Shown here one piece after another: positions 23,241 through 36,281 of a DNA stretch of 64,000 nt. Both the position numbers and the translations under genes were made by a program. Where the stretch lies: positions 12,003,347-12,067,346 of the forward strand of contig CM038922.1 of the NCBI GenBank assembly GCA_021904315.1, in the 5' to 3' direction. The DNA comes from Sphagnum magellanicum. Taxonomy: Eukaryota > Streptophyta > Sphagnopsida > Sphagnales > Sphagnaceae. Under the pieces are notes generated by a model. It ran no database searches, was not told where the DNA came from, and saw only the letters and a list, made by a program, of their open reading frames with translations. Every line of letters starts with the position of its first letter. Within the stretch, counting starts at the first letter, position 1.

Positions 23241-25374
23241 AACAGTGTCAGGCTCTCCCAACTTACACTGGTTATTTAGGAATTTTAGTTTGTAGCCGAA
23301 ATGGTTTTATATTTTATTCTGTTTGCAATTCTTTTTATGTCCTTAACAAAATTTTAAAATAAAGCACCTAAAAATTTATTTAAAACAAACATCAAACTTG
23401 ACATCAATACAAATCAATAGAGTTATCAGTAAAGTCACCCTATCTTTGGGTCTGCTTTCACCCCCTATCCCCTCCTTTAGCGGTATCCGCAAAGTAAGGA
23501 AATTTTATTAAATCTCAGTATGAAATCTTGAAACTCAGCATTTAGTGCACAAGGTTCGAGAGTAATTATAGTAAGTATTTGTACAGGTGGGAGCAGTGAA
23601 AATATATGTAGCAGCAGTGGCGGTGCTCTGGAAAAAGGAAAGTCAGGATGAAATTCAGTGTACCACCAAAATTGGTGGAAAAACTAGTTTGGGTCCTAGT
23701 TGATTTGATTTGTGAAATTTTCATTCCCAGTTACGCGTTTGATGGCCTTATTATGCTGAAACTGACTGTTCTTGCCCCCTAATCACAAGACTTTACAGAC
23801 AACTCTAATGTTTCATACTTTTTTACTTCAAAAATTTAACTACTCATAAGCATCCAAAATTTCCTCCTGCTCAAAAGAACCTTTAAATGCTGGTTTTGAT
23901 ACACAAATGAAACAATAGAAATAAAGCAATAAACCTAATCTAACAAAAATTCTTATAATCTTGCAATATAACATGTTTAACATTTCACATGATCATAATA
24001 AAATATAGCTTGATTAATTCTAACCCATTGTATATGATGGGCCTAACCAATTTATTATGGTTTTCTTAAATTTGTGCATCATGTTGATGTTGATGATTCC
24101 TTGTGACCCAATACCATTGTTTCATAAACATTGTGAAAGAGTTCACAAAAATATATGAAATTTAATAATCGACTACTTACTAAACCATATTTAAGTTATG
24201 AATGAAAAATTGAAAACAATATAAAAGCTCCTTGAGTTAAGAGTAGTGTTGTGTGGGTATCTATTTTTTAAAGAACTTATGGTCCTAGATATTATATATT
24301 TTACAAATGTGGTAGAACCTTTAGGTAAGGGTTTTTCGTTTTTCTTTCTTAAAAAATGCTAAAAATTGTGAATAAGGGTAATATTGCTTTGCCTAAACAA
24401 GGTGATTACCAAGTATAAGGTTTATGATTTTTTACAAGGATGTGGTTCTATGCTTGAAAGAATTAAAGTTGCAAAAACATATATTGATACAATGATCAAG
24501 GAATCATTGTTCTTGTTGTAGAACAAGATGAGAATCACTTCATCTACACTAATGTTGAGGAAAAAATTCTCTTTTGCATGTATAATATATTCAAACCCAA
24601 CTTGTAAATCATTAAAAAAATTGACAATAATGTGCCCTATAAGATAGGTGATGAAACACATCGGGATAAGTCCTACACCTTAAAAGTAACACATATATCA
24701 TAAATATCAAGTATCTATAACACATTCACACAAAAAACCCAAAACCTAATATTTAGACAAATTTGAAACATTCAAATTCAAGGAGGTTTTCAAGGATTTT
24801 GTCCACTAAAAATGGGAGGGTAGAATATTATGGGTTATATTTTAGTTCTTCCATGATTGACAACTCAACAAAGTTTGCAACATATGTTAACTTTTTTATT
24901 TTTGGATCCAATTGGGTCAAATTTTTGATACCTAGATCCAAAACCATTGGTTTGAACACTTGGATTTGGGTACTTACACAACACTAGTTAAAAGTTCCTA
25001 ATTTGTTAATTGAACCAACTAACAACTAATACCTAAAATACTATATATATATATATATATATATAACATGGATTAATTTATACCCTATATATATAAATTA
25101 CCATATTGTGGAATTAATTAAATTATAAAATTTAAATGGACCCTATACTTTTGCTGATGTATTTTATAAATTTAAATAATAATATCCCTTAGATCAAATG
25201 TAGCTAATTCATATAACTAGGTGTATAAGTTATGTGATATAGGTAGACAATATGAGAACCAAAAATTAAGTATATACAATTTCATCCACCATATAGGTCA
25301 TGCTGATTTTGAAAGTTACAAATCTATTTGTTAAAAAAGGCAATTTTTTAATTTTTCACATTGAAACATCCCAA
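23241..25374. other. AT-rich non-coding stretch
   Basis: No gene recognised. It contains a (TA)12 run at 25042-25065. Short open frames near 24422-24661 and 24763-24987 show no known domain. Confidence 0.4.
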
Positions 25375-25560
25375 ACCATGGGACACCCCACCATGTGTTT
25401 TGGTACCATTGGAAAGCCCTTCACATCAGTAGGGTTGCATTGAATTGGTTTTGTAATGTTTAGACAATGCAAAAAATATTAAATATGAAAAAACAATAAT
25501 AATTGAAAATTGAATATAATAAAAAACTTTAAAGGAAAATTCGGGTGCACTTTTGGTATT
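25375..25560 (-). repeat. R1-family fragment
   Basis: GTGTTTTGGTACCATTGGAAAGCCCTTCACATCAG is followed by a diverged version of the AATGCAAAAAATATT...AATAATAATTGAAAATTGAAT block. Confidence 0.55.
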
Positions 25561-28500
25561 TGGAAAAATGTTTAACGAGTAGGATTCTATGTAGGTAATT
25601 TTGTAAACTTGAAACCTAAGGTGCAAGCAATATTGAATAATATTTGTCATGGGAAATTAAAAGTCAAAATTTTTAATTCAACTAATTGCCCACCATACGG
25701 CAGATTTTGTAAAATTCAATTCATCATTGGAATTTAATGAGGTGATTTTTTCATTATTTGAAATTCCATCCAAAGCCTTATCCATGGTTTCCAATACCTC
25801 TAAATATGTTGATTTTGTAATCTTGAGATTTAATCTACATTTTAATGTATTGTGTTTAAGTTAATTTACATGATTTAAACAAAACAATGATGAAAAGGGG
25901 ATAATTATGAGCCATTTTATCCACCACTACAAAAAATTGTGTGAACAATGACTCCAAACTACCATGCAACTAGGCGTCCTTTGCAATTAATTTACAAATA
26001 CATTGCAAATTATTCCCAAAAATAAGATGCATATGTATGGATAACTCCACAATAAAACTAACCACAACCAATTCCTTTTCCAAAAGCACAATAGTAAGTA
26101 GTTGACATTGGGAGGTGACATAGCATGCAACCATTGCACAAAATTTATGTTTCAATTACATCTTTGAGTTTTACAATTCATTTTTACATTTTTTAATTTT
26201 ACAATTTGATATGGGAAGGAAACATGTAGATTGTGAGTTTTACAATTTATTAAATTACATGAATTTGAATAATGATCCCAAACCATGTAAGCATAATAGT
26301 TTTTCAATTTTCATAATATGAAAATTTCCTGAAAAAAATTGGATTAATTTCATGAAACCTTATTCAATTTATTCAGGACCTCAAAAGTGGTACATGTGTT
26401 AAATGAATGTTTTTGCATCTTCAAATTTCAATAGATGTGATTAAAAATTTAAACGTCATTCCTGAATATGTAGATTATGTGAGAATATTGAATCTTAAGT
26501 TGAGTTGAAATTTTATAAGTTTGTTACTCAATAGTGATTGTATGTGAAGATGGTTATTTTATCACATGCTCAAGCATATAAAATGTCACATTTGAAATTT
26601 AATAAGTTATATTGCACTTGCAAAGTAATTGCAAGTGCGACCCCTTTATGATTGGAATATGTGCATGCTATGTGATTTTGGTCAATGTTTGAGATTTTTT
26701 TACAAGTTGCATAGAAATTGTTACAACAAAATATGGTGAAATTCATATGCAACTTAAATTCAATACTTAGTTAAGGTAACTAAGTTTCAACTAGGTTTCG
26801 ACTACCTTTGCAAATTTGATATTTTCATGGGATATGTAAGGACATGTGACACATGTTTATAACTTTTAGTAGATCCAAGGACTTACATTAATGGTTACCA
26901 TGCACTTGTGCCTAATGTCAAAAAATTATAAGGGGTGAACAAGGAGAGAGTTTTTTTATTAAAATTTTAAGTTTGGTAGTTTTTTATGAGGCAACTAAGA
27001 AACATTTACATAACATCCTTTTGCATTTTTGGCTTTTAGATTAAAGAATGAGAAGTTCAACTTATGAAAAGAAAATTTATTCTCATTTATATAACATGGA
27101 GTAAAAATATGTGATTTTTTGTTGTTCATTTCTTTGTTTGAATATAATTTGTTTTAAAAAAATTGATTGAAAACAACAAAGTTTTATTCTTGATGATTTT
27201 GTGAAATTGTAAAAACTTCTAGTTTTGGGGGTGTACTAAGTAAAAATATTTGTTTAACACCTAGGTTTTTTTGTGCATGTACAATTAATTATCCATTGTT
27301 CTTGTGCATTAAAATATTATGTTGTTAGGTTGTTAGTTTTTATAGAATTAAAATGAATTATTGATCATGAGTTTTGATGGTGAAAGTTTCAAAACATTCA
27401 AGTTCATAGACTTTTATGCTAAAACAATGAATTAGTTAGGTGAAAATAAGTTTACATTTACATGTGTGAGGAAATTCAAGACCAAGTATTTTAATTTTGC
27501 TTATAACACTTTACTTTGAATTTAAATAGTTGTGTGTAAATGTAAAGCTTGTAGTTTAATCATTGTATGATTATGATATGTTGTTTACGTTAGATTTTCG
27601 TGAGAAGTTAAACATGTTACAAAATGTGTATGTTGCTTATAAATTGAAATGTAATTGCACTTAGTCAATTTTCACAATATGGACATTCAAATATGGACAT
27701 CAAAATTGTTTTATGGTATATGGACTTTGGAATGGTCCTTTAATTCATGTTATGTTTGTTAGGGACTTGAGATTAGTTAAACAACATATCAATAAAAACA
27801 AGTTTCAAAATTGTCACACTATGCCAATTGTAGATTATTCTTAATAAACTTTTGTTGTTGTTAAAACCATCGGTTTTTACAAAGTCCATAGCCTAAATGA
27901 AGTGGGATAGAATTAATGTGAAACTCATTCGTTCTAAATTAATTGAAATAAGCTAGGCATGGCATAGGAAACATACTACCAAACATCTCAAGCCTAATCT
28001 CCCTTTGCAAGTGGTATTCATATCTAGCTTCTAAAGGCATCTCAAATGAAAAATCAATTGTTGTATTGCCTAGATTACATTTCAATATCATGTTATCAGA
28101 ATGAGTGGTAAGAAGGTTATGCTTGTGTTGCTGATTGTCATAACAAGTTGTGTGTATACAAGTTGATGAAAGGGCCAATGATGAATGGATGACCATCACA
28201 CTTGTTTTGTACAAGACATTATGATGGACCAGAAATGCAATGTAGCGACATCCTGCAAATGAGATGATAAGGACCCTCCACAATTGGCTGGGTTACAATG
28301 GGCAATGGTGATTGAATGATCAATGCAACCTAGGAAGACAAATACTTCCAACCAACACAAGCAGTTTAAGAAGACCAGCAGTTTGCCTCTTTTTTCCTTT
28401 CAACAAAATAAAATAAAATGTGAGATAGTTATGCTGCCAAGAAAAGAAAGCAAAATAAATCACCATTTGGAGCTCCACTCTCCATTGGACCTTGTTGCGC

Positions 28501-29717
28501 AAGCTAGATTCACAACATGCTATATTCACAATGCACAAGATTGCAATAGAGCCATTAGAATCGCAAAATTGTAGAATGCCTTTTCATGCATTTCCGGTCT
28601 TAAAATGAAAGAAAGAGAGAGCCAGCTTGGTGCTTGTTAGTGAAGCTTCTTGTGCCTGTAAGTTAGAGTTCCCCATCACCATAATAATTTCTAAGTTCAT
28701 CTGGGTATTGTGGCAGAACACCATTGGACAAGAGCTCCCCAGTTATGTCACATATCGTATTGCCTTCTGACATTTTCTTACCTTCCTCTACTTTTTGTGT
28801 GTTCTTGGGTTCGTGTTTGCTAAACCTCATAACTCATCCTCTTCTGTGTCCCATAACCCGTAAGCTTGGCACACTGTACAATTGGTTATGTCCAATAACT
28901 GACTTGAGTGCCATGGTTATGGAGTCCATACACTATCTATACAAGGCTACCCAAAATCCAGACTCTGTACTTCAAGGACCATAACAAATAAATATGACCT
29001 ACTGTAACTGCCATAAGGGGATGGATAGCTAGAAGCCCTCTAGTTATTGGTAAGACTAAAGACCTATTGGGATTTTTCTACTGTATTTGGAAGTTAGGGT
29101 GGATAGTGTTCTCATGAAGATGCTTAGACAAGAGCATAAGGAAAAGTCAGGATATTATGATAACATCGACATCTATGAGCAAAGCAATTAAGTTTTAAGG
29201 ATTTTGTCTTCGTGCTATAAAATTAAATTCTCTTTTGAAACATGTTTGTTTCCTTCAGAGTAACCTGCAATGTAGATGAGCCAAGGCCTTTAAACTTTTC
29301 TTTAAAATGATGTCTTTTGATTGAGCTTCAGATTCTTGTAGATCACTTAGAGGAAATCCACTATATCCATGAATATATGCCTTCTAGAGAAGAGAAGGCA
29401 TACTATGCCTACATACAAGTGTAAGATCCCTCCCCCTCTTAAAGAGTAGGTGTAAAAATCATCATGTTGCCTTGTGATCTCAATATGTTTAGGTTCGTGA
29501 TGATTTTGTTGTATGCTTGACAATGGGTAAAGCTCAAAAGTGGGGGACATTCCCAAAATGTGGGACTGGACTTAGCTATGGCCTTGTCCTGGGCCCCTTA
29601 TTTTGAGAATCCCCCAATTTTATATGTTCCCATGTTCTGATGGAAATACTTCTTTTCTATGAAATGAGAAAAAAGCAAGGAACAAAAAAAGAAAGTAAAA
29701 AGAGAGTTGTTTATGTA

Positions 29718-29804
29718 AGGGGAGGTTCCCATGCTCGTGCTGAGGTTCAGGAACACCCTTGAGCTCATGCCCTTGGGTGGCCCTCCCTCAGGGGAACCTC
29801 CCCT
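29718..29804. repeat. Short inverted repeat, 13-bp perfect arms
   Basis: AGGGGAGGTTCCC (29718-29730) pairs with GGGAACCTCCCCT (29792-29804). Similarity continues outward (TGTA/TACA) with one indel. It could be a foldback element or an RNA stem. Confidence 0.65.
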
Positions 29805-30194
29805 ACAATGTAGTCCCATCGCCAATAATGTTTCATGAGTGAACTCATATGAACATTTGAGTTAAACTATGGGAGCTTATGTTCAATGCTCCGAAACTAA
29901 TCCGCAAAGTTGCTTAAGATTTTACATAATTGGGGGTTGATGTCTAAAAATCAATCATGCATGCATCTTGTCTGAACAATTTTACATGAGTTTCAGAGGT
30001 CAACCACAAGGCGATTTACTGGGATTGTAAATTGAGACTTTGTTATGGGGCCCAGCATGGAACAATATAAAAGCATTATGGAAGTATTTAAGGATCACAT
30101 GAAGCAAATTAGTATAAGCTAATGGCGCAAATTTGTTATAGGGTGGGTTACCAAGGTGAAACCAGATGTTAACTCAGTTAAGGTTCATCCACTA

Positions 30195-30255
30195 CTGAGG
30201 CATAAGGGGCAGCCAGTGGATGGTGTGCTGGTGGGTGCTGGCTCACTTTGGCCAT
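30195..30255 (+). repeat. R2 dispersed repeat, copy 1
   Basis: Contains CAGTGGATGGTGTGCTGGTGGGTGCTGGCTCACTTTGGCC. It matches 42770-42835 and, inverted, 35405-35480. It is followed by a G13 run at 30446-30458. Confidence 0.55.
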
Positions 30256-31163
30256 GGGTCCACCTAACCATGGGTCCACCTAGCTTGAAGAGAAAAAATT
30301 AGGAGGGGAAAAAAAACATGAGGAAAGAAAATGAGAAAAATAGGAGGTAAATTAAAACAACGCGCCAACTGCTCAAAATGACGCCAAAAGAAATAGGTAG
30401 CCACAAATATGGTGGTGGGCCAAGGAAATAGCCACAAATGTGGTGGGGGGGGGGGGGGAGGGGCCTTTTAATCATGAGATCGGGGTCCCAATTTCCAAAT
30501 CGGAGGAGATTGACGGCTGAGCTACAAGGGATGATGCCGTCACTTCGCTTATATAGCAAGGTAGGCGCGTGGGTGGGTCATAGGATGTTGTTGGTTCTAT
30601 TCGGCCCCGTGGGCCCCAATTACCACACCCCATCATCTACTTGAAAACATCAGCAATTTTGTGTTTTTATGGGAGAGGGGGCGAAGGAGGGGGGGAAAGA
30701 ATGATAGTTGGCAATCCGATCATGGTCCGCACCCAAAAGCATGAGCATTTATGTGTGTATTTTTAGGAGGGAAATGATAGTTGGCAATTCGATCATGTTC
30801 GAATCCATTAACTACTTTCTAAGAGAGGACATCTTTGCCTGATTTTCGGGTGATAAAATAGCTTTGTGATGGCCCGGGCAAGATATTGTCATGAAGAAGA
30901 ACCAAAACCTTTGCATCCCATCTAAAATCAAGGGGTCAAAGTTCAAACCTCTTGCCACAGGGATGGGGGCTAGCTAGACTACTACCTCCTCCTATTTATC
31001 AACAAATAGCCTTTTGGAACAAACAACTAACCCCTATTATTAGCCTCTTTTCTTTTCTTTTTCTTTAACCCCTTCAACACATTCCTCGAGATCATATGCC
31101 CATAAGCTCTTGTGGAAATTTCTGAAAATTGTTAGATTCTGACTGGGGGATTTGAGCTGCTTA

Positions 31164-31360
31164 TAGTGCATCCACACTTGATGTTATGTCAGTGTTAAAT
31201 GAAAATCTAGGTGGCATCCTTGGTGGCATCCAATGGGCCATAGCTCAATGTTAAGTGAATGCTAGCTTAACATAATATTTTCATGGCAACTAGGTTTAAG
31301 TACTCAACGGTGTTATGGGACTCTACCGTAGAATCCCTAACACCAAGCGTGAATGCACCT
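31164..31360. mobile_element. Tourist-like MITE (197 bp)
   Basis: Terminal inverted repeats: the left end GTGCATCCACACTTGATGTTA pairs with the complement of the right end, GTGCATTCACGCTTGGTGTTA (17 of 21 matching). TTA flanks both sides (31161-31163 and 31361-31363), the target duplication used by PIF/Harbinger elements. No coding sequence is present. The superfamily rests mainly on the 3-bp TTA duplication. Confidence 0.6.
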
Positions 31361-31979
31361 TTAGGACAGGATATTTCTTGTGTTTAGAAGGAACTAAATT
31401 TGTTGGGGGTTATCATGGTTTTTAGTGGGACTCTATGTATACAGATTTTCCTTGTCACAATTTCCTGTTTTCATGCTTTCTAGCTTTTGTTGTCGGAGGT
31501 TAATGGCCATGATGGCCCTGTCAAGTCCTTGCAGGTATCATTAGACACGGACCTGCCTCTCATGAGGTTTCTCATCCTTTGCCTTTGCTTAGTTGGTCGC
31601 CGAAAGCAACAATAAAATAAAATAAAATAATGTAACTGGAAAATAGAATTCACCTTTGCTTTTGTTTTGTTTGTGGTAGGTAAAGCCCTCAATTGTGGGC
31701 TTTACCATGCCTAAAGATCCATTGGATTTTTATTTTTTCACCGTGATTTTCGACGAATATCATGGGAATTTTTCTTGTAAAAAAGTGGTCATTTCACAAA
31801 ATACAATTCTCATATGAAATTGAAACCCATTATGATGCTTGCATTACGTTTTGAACCTCCTCGCTTTTCATGGAGGCAAAATTATGCTTGATAACATGCC
31901 TTTGTTATATGTTAGGGGAATCTAACAAGATCTTAATGTTGTTGACATTAAAAAAATGCACACACACATGAATGCAAAA
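31361..31979. other. No gene seen
   Basis: AT-rich, including a short AATAA-rich run near 31613-31630. Nothing recognisable. Confidence 0.4.
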
Positions 31980-32400
31980 TGAAATTGATACTCATCCCAT
32001 TGATTCTTCAAGCATTCATTTCTTATGATGTTCACATGGCAATGAACACATTGGGACACATGATGTCATTTGTGATGTCTTCAAACCCATCGCAAAGGAA
32101 GTTGGGTTTCATGTGGTTTAAGAGCAGTTACATGGTTTTTCTCTCTTCAATGTCTCATACATCTAAATGCCATGTTGACATTGTCCTCTCCAAGGAAGAG
32201 GTCCAAACTTTTAAAAACATTGTTGTTACTAATTTCACATGTGCGTATCTTTTAGTTCATGCTTTTTTATGCATGATTTTACAACATTATGGGCACCCCA
32301 AATTAAGGAATAGAGTTTTCAACATCACCATATGGGAGATCATTTCTTTTTTTAGCATTAGAAGTTGTCAATTATTTACATAGGCAACCCAATGATTTTT
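31980..32400 (+). pseudogene. Decayed domain 'THD...DIV', copy A
   Basis: Across two frames this reads GTHDVICDVF...AKEVGFHV, then HVDIVLSKEEVQTFKNIVV, then continues to about 32380. The same order of blocks occurs at 32980-33580. I believe the pattern (THD-x-x-RD, DIV-x-T-x-DG-x-x-TL-x-DVVI-x-DPT) recurs in plant repeat-derived proteins, but cannot name the family. At least one frameshift lies between the two blocks. Confidence 0.45.
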
Positions 32401-32979
32401 TACAACTCTATGGCAATTAATAATGTGTGAGGAATGAAAGGCCCGAAAGGTCCCATGCTCTTGGTGCTCACCATTTATTTTTGACAAAGGGCTCCATTTG
32501 CATTACAAAAGATGCAGGCCTACACAATCTTCAATTGCGTTGTAATTGTTGGGTTGACTATTCAAACTATAGTTTTGGATTTCAAAAGGGAAAATGTACA
32601 CACCTTAGACATTTTATTTGTGGTTGATAAGTGAAAGATGTTTTGTTACTTTAGTTATTGAACATAACAAAATTCCAAAATTTGATAATGAACCATACCA
32701 TGACATTTTTTTAAAACCTTTCTTTTCATTTTTTTGGGAGTCTCCATTCCTTGTGTTCTTGCAAGTTCACATCAATTGGGTACAACTTTAGAGTTTTCTA
32801 AATGTTCATTGTTGTCATGGGTAGTTTATAGATATTGAGACAACCTTTTTAACGTAGAGTTGATGGGGAGTTCATGATTAGAAAGTTGAAATGTAAGAGC
32901 ACTTCATACTTGTCTTGGCTTGCCACATTTTACAATTGCGCACCTTTCACGGTGTTAGTATGGTCATACCATTGACAAT

Positions 32980-33580
32980 TTACCCATTTCCTTCGATGCC
33001 CTTGTGAGAATGAATGTACAACAACTCATGACACATTTCGAGATACTGTTACAACTATTGTGTTGGAAAGCAGAACACATGTTCAAAGGGAGGTCTCCCA
33101 CCTTTTCCCTTGCCATATTCGTTATTACTAGAAACGGCTTTCATACTTTGATGGACATTGTCATTGTTGACCCGACTTGCATAGATATGGTGTAGTGAGC
33201 ATTGATGATGATAGCACATGCAACGATGATGGCTACTTAGAAAAAGACATGATCTTATGCTGAACGAACACTAGGTGATGATTTCATTCCCCTTGCTATT
33301 GAGATGTATGAATGTTTTCATTCTTGTTTTGATTCATTCCTAATCGCTTGTGCATAGACCACTATCACGCATCATCAACAGTCTTCTTTAGTCCTTTTGA
33401 TGTTCATTTCCCACTATCAATAACTTGTGTCCATAGCCCTACAGTGTGCACAAGTCATAATGATTTTTCAACGAGCTACTACACTTGGTCGGGGTTCCGA
33501 CTCTCTTCCACACATCATAGCTAGTGCACCTTTGTCACTAGCCAATTTGTGGCAAATGACAACTTTCTCATCTTAAGTCT
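32980..33580 (+). pseudogene. Decayed domain 'THD...DIV', copy B
   Basis: Blocks in order: ENECTTTHDTFRDTVTTIVLE with REVSHLFP (~33007-33110), VITRNGFHTLMDIVIVDPTC (~33120-33180), then GDDFIPLAIEMYECFHSCF (~33270-33330) and further Gln/Ser-rich text to about 33560. Stops and frame changes interrupt it. The function is unknown. It is probably the 3' end of a repetitive-element ORF. Confidence 0.5.
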
Positions 33581-35404
33581 TCTTTGTTGTTATTGATCAT
33601 CATTTTGTATCCTTGGGTCATATTTGCATAGGGTTTCTTTTCCTTATTTTTGGCTCATTGTTGGCTTTCTTTTTCTTTGGGTTGTGTCGACTTGTGGTCT
33701 AATTTGCCATGTACTTTTGATGGATGGGTTCCCATCCTTGATTTTTATATACAGGGTTTTTAGTTAGAAATGTAAGAGCAAGTTATGTGGAGCAGTTAAC
33801 AGATTTCAAGATGGAGGGATGATACTATGCTGACATCATTCCAGCCCATTTTCCCAACACCCATCTTTTGGGGGGAGGGGATCTGCGACATAACATTACC
33901 ACAACAAAGCTGACAACAATAAGAAGTTTGAAATTATACAGTAAAACCGACACATCTGCATTGCATGAACTTCCCCACCAGCAAGTTTAGGTCCATTAGG
34001 GATGGCTGAATTTAGTGGCTCCATTACAGATGGAGTGTTTGGCGTGTTGTGTATGAGGGATGAAGCCAACGGAATATGTAGCCATGAAGGTTAATATTAT
34101 TTTCTTATGCTGGTAATACTAACAGTCTGTTGAGTTTGTGGGCACCAACAAATGCGTCAGATGACAGAGCTCGTTTGGAGGGGGGGGGGAGTGTTTAGCG
34201 TCGTCCATATGTAACACCCACGAACTGCTACTGCAGCAGTCATATTAGGTTTGCTCAATTCCCTTCCGTACCTTTTTGGATGAACTGGTCCCCACAGGAT
34301 CACCAGGAGCCTTTGAGTGAAGCATGAGTACCCCCCCATCAGAACTGGACCCCATTGGGAGCTGCTGCGGCTCCTCTTGCCATGCCATAATTGGAATGTT
34401 CACATTGGCCCTTGGCTTCTTTGTTGAGTTGCCCCCACTCTCAGAAGATCGTGACGACATCTCTAATTTTTGTTTGGGGGTTTCTTGCTTTTGTTTGCCG
34501 CTTTGTGATGTGGGAGAGGACTGGTGGAGGGGAAGATGGGTAGTGACATTCTTGCTGCCAAAATGTGGCCCCCAGATGCTCATCAATTCTGGCCCCTTCC
34601 TTTCAGCTTATGTCATCACGAAGCGGTAGCACCAGCTCCATAATGAAAGGGGGAAGGGGAAGGAAGAAGGGAGTTTGTTTATATGAGTAAAATTTTGTCA
34701 TTTGTGTAGGGTGGGCGGGGTTTTTGTGGACCCAGCTTTTGTTGTTGTTGCCTAATGTCTTCATTGCCATGCAATGACAGAAAGCCCAAAGTGTCTGCTT
34801 AGGATGGCAGGCTAGTACGGTATTGTTGAGCTTTGTTTCTTTTGGTGGGAGGAGAGGGGAGGGGGGTAAATTGTTTTTGTCTCTATGTGTGGTGCAATAG
34901 GTATATCATATCACAAATGGCCCCTGCAGATATCTACATTTTATTTGAGTACAAAAGATTACAAGGTACTGGGTACAACTTCTGGGCACAGGCCTTTCAA
35001 ATGCAATGATATAAGGGTTTTGAGTCAATCAGCTGTGACCATCCTGCACTTAAAAAAAGAGCCAGCATTTATTTTCATTTGTGCCAAACAATTAAAAAAG
35101 AAAGAAAGAGCCAGCATCCACTATCTATACATGCGTGTAAACATTTTTCCTTCACCCATGATGGCCCTTGGGCAGGGGTGGAATTTGAAGAAGCCTAGGG
35201 GGCCCCCTTATAGAGGAAGTCGCCATTTTCAAATAGCCTAATTCAGGAGTCCAAGTCCATTCTCAGAATTAGTTAGTTATCCCAGATACCTACTTGTGGA
35301 AGGTTTGTAAATATAGGTATATAATGGTTTTGGGAAGGCTGGATTTGTTTTTTTGCTGTTCTTTGAAGTTCAAAAGGGCCAAAAAAGTGAACAAAGCTAT
35401 CAAA
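33581..35404. other. No supported gene
   Basis: GC is somewhat higher near 34150-34680. A minus-strand open frame at 34245-34586 (113 codons, Ser/Pro/Lys-rich, low complexity) has no recognised domain, and the plus strand is also open there. I do not call a gene. Confidence 0.35.
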
Positions 35405-35545
35405 ATCTGGCCAGAGTGAATTAACAGCCACCAATGCACCAGTTGGCCGTTCTGTCCACTGGATGGGTTGCGTTTTTTCATTTGGCGCCGGATGGGGTTC
35501 ATGACAGTCCATTTCTTTTTGCTGCTGACCATTGTACTTTTTTTT
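35405..35545 (-). repeat. R2 dispersed repeat, copy 2
   Basis: On the minus strand, GCATTGGTGGCTGTTAATTCACTCTGGCC (about 35434-35407) matches GCATTGGTGGGTGCTAATTCACTCCAGCC at 42811-42839. A poly-A run (T run on plus, ~35537-35549) lies upstream, as in copy 3. Confidence 0.6.
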
Positions 35546-35628
35546 TTTTAGTTCCTGCTCGTTTTTCCCTGGACCTGACCTCACACATAGCTACCCTGTT
35601 CACTTTTCTACCCTGTTCACTTTTCTAC

Positions 35629-35760
35629 CTAGCTACTGCACTCACCACCTACCGTACTAACCTAGCTACTGTACTTATCACCTACCCTATTAACCTAGCT
35701 ACTGTACTCATCACCTACCCTACTAACCTAGCTACTCTATTAATTACATACCCTACTAAC
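35629..35760 (+). repeat. Four 33-bp tandem repeats inside an open frame
   Basis: Units start at 35629, 35662, 35695 and 35728 (consensus CTAGCTACTGTACTCATCACC + TACCCTACTAAC). The open frame 35434-35823 translates each as an 11-residue unit, LATVLITYPTN and variants. A smaller duplication (CTACCCTGTTCACTTTT twice) precedes it. Whether it is translated is unknown. Confidence 0.8.
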
Positions 35761-35770
35761 TTAACCATTA

Positions 35771-35960
35771 GGTTTAGGGTTGAGACACATAAATTAATCG
35801 ATAAGTTTTTCATAAATGTATAGTAATTAATTTAAAGTAAGCTAAATTTGGGGGGAAATTTTTAGGTTTAGGGTTGAGACACAAATTAATTAATAAGTTT
35901 TTCACAAATGCATAGTAATTAATCTAGAGTAGGCTAAATTTGGGGGGAAAATTTTAGGGT
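35771..35960 (+). repeat. Two 94-bp tandem repeats with GGTTTAGGG
   Basis: GGTTTAGGGTTGAGACAC starts each unit (35771 and 35865), and GCTAAATTTGGGGGGAAA ends each. Related sequence returns near 38605-38700. Confidence 0.8.
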
Positions 35961-36281
35961 TTACACATATGTGAAGTAATACAATTGCATTTTATATCTT
36001 CTTCAAAAAGAGTGGAAAAATTAGGTTGGAAGGATCACACAAAGATAAAACACATATCTTTTCTTTTGGTTTTATATGAAATTTATTTGATTATTTTTAA
36101 AGATTAACGTATTTTCTTTCACTTAATAAATATTTATAGTTTAAAACCTTTGAATTTTGGTTTTTAAATTTTTTCCTATGTTCTTTTAAATTAGTTTATT
36201 TTGCATTATATGATTTGTATAGCTTGTATAATTTTTTAGGTTTAGGGCATATATCACTAAGATTTTTTTTTGTTAGGGTTT

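Larger units (their letters stand above)
25561..31160. other. Largely AT-rich stretch without a supported gene
   Basis: No gene could be supported. A possible single CACTA-type end lies at 25925. An inverted repeat lies at 29718-29804. One copy of the 'R2' repeat and a G13 run are near 30195-30460. The minus-strand open frame at 27939-28283 resembles nothing secure. Confidence 0.4.

Noticed and set aside
25925-26170. CACTACAAAAAA with nearby TTGCAA words, a possible CACTA element end
   Set aside because: No matching right end or target duplication was found, so only a weak hint remains.
27939-28360. Possible PIF/Harbinger transposase piece on the minus strand (FLGCID, RYEYHLQ)
   Set aside because: Only short words resemble the family, in different frames, and no DDE order could be followed.
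34245-34586. 113-codon minus-strand open frame, Ser/Lys/Pro-rich
   Set aside because: Low complexity, no recognised domain, the opposite strand is also open, and no splice or promoter context.
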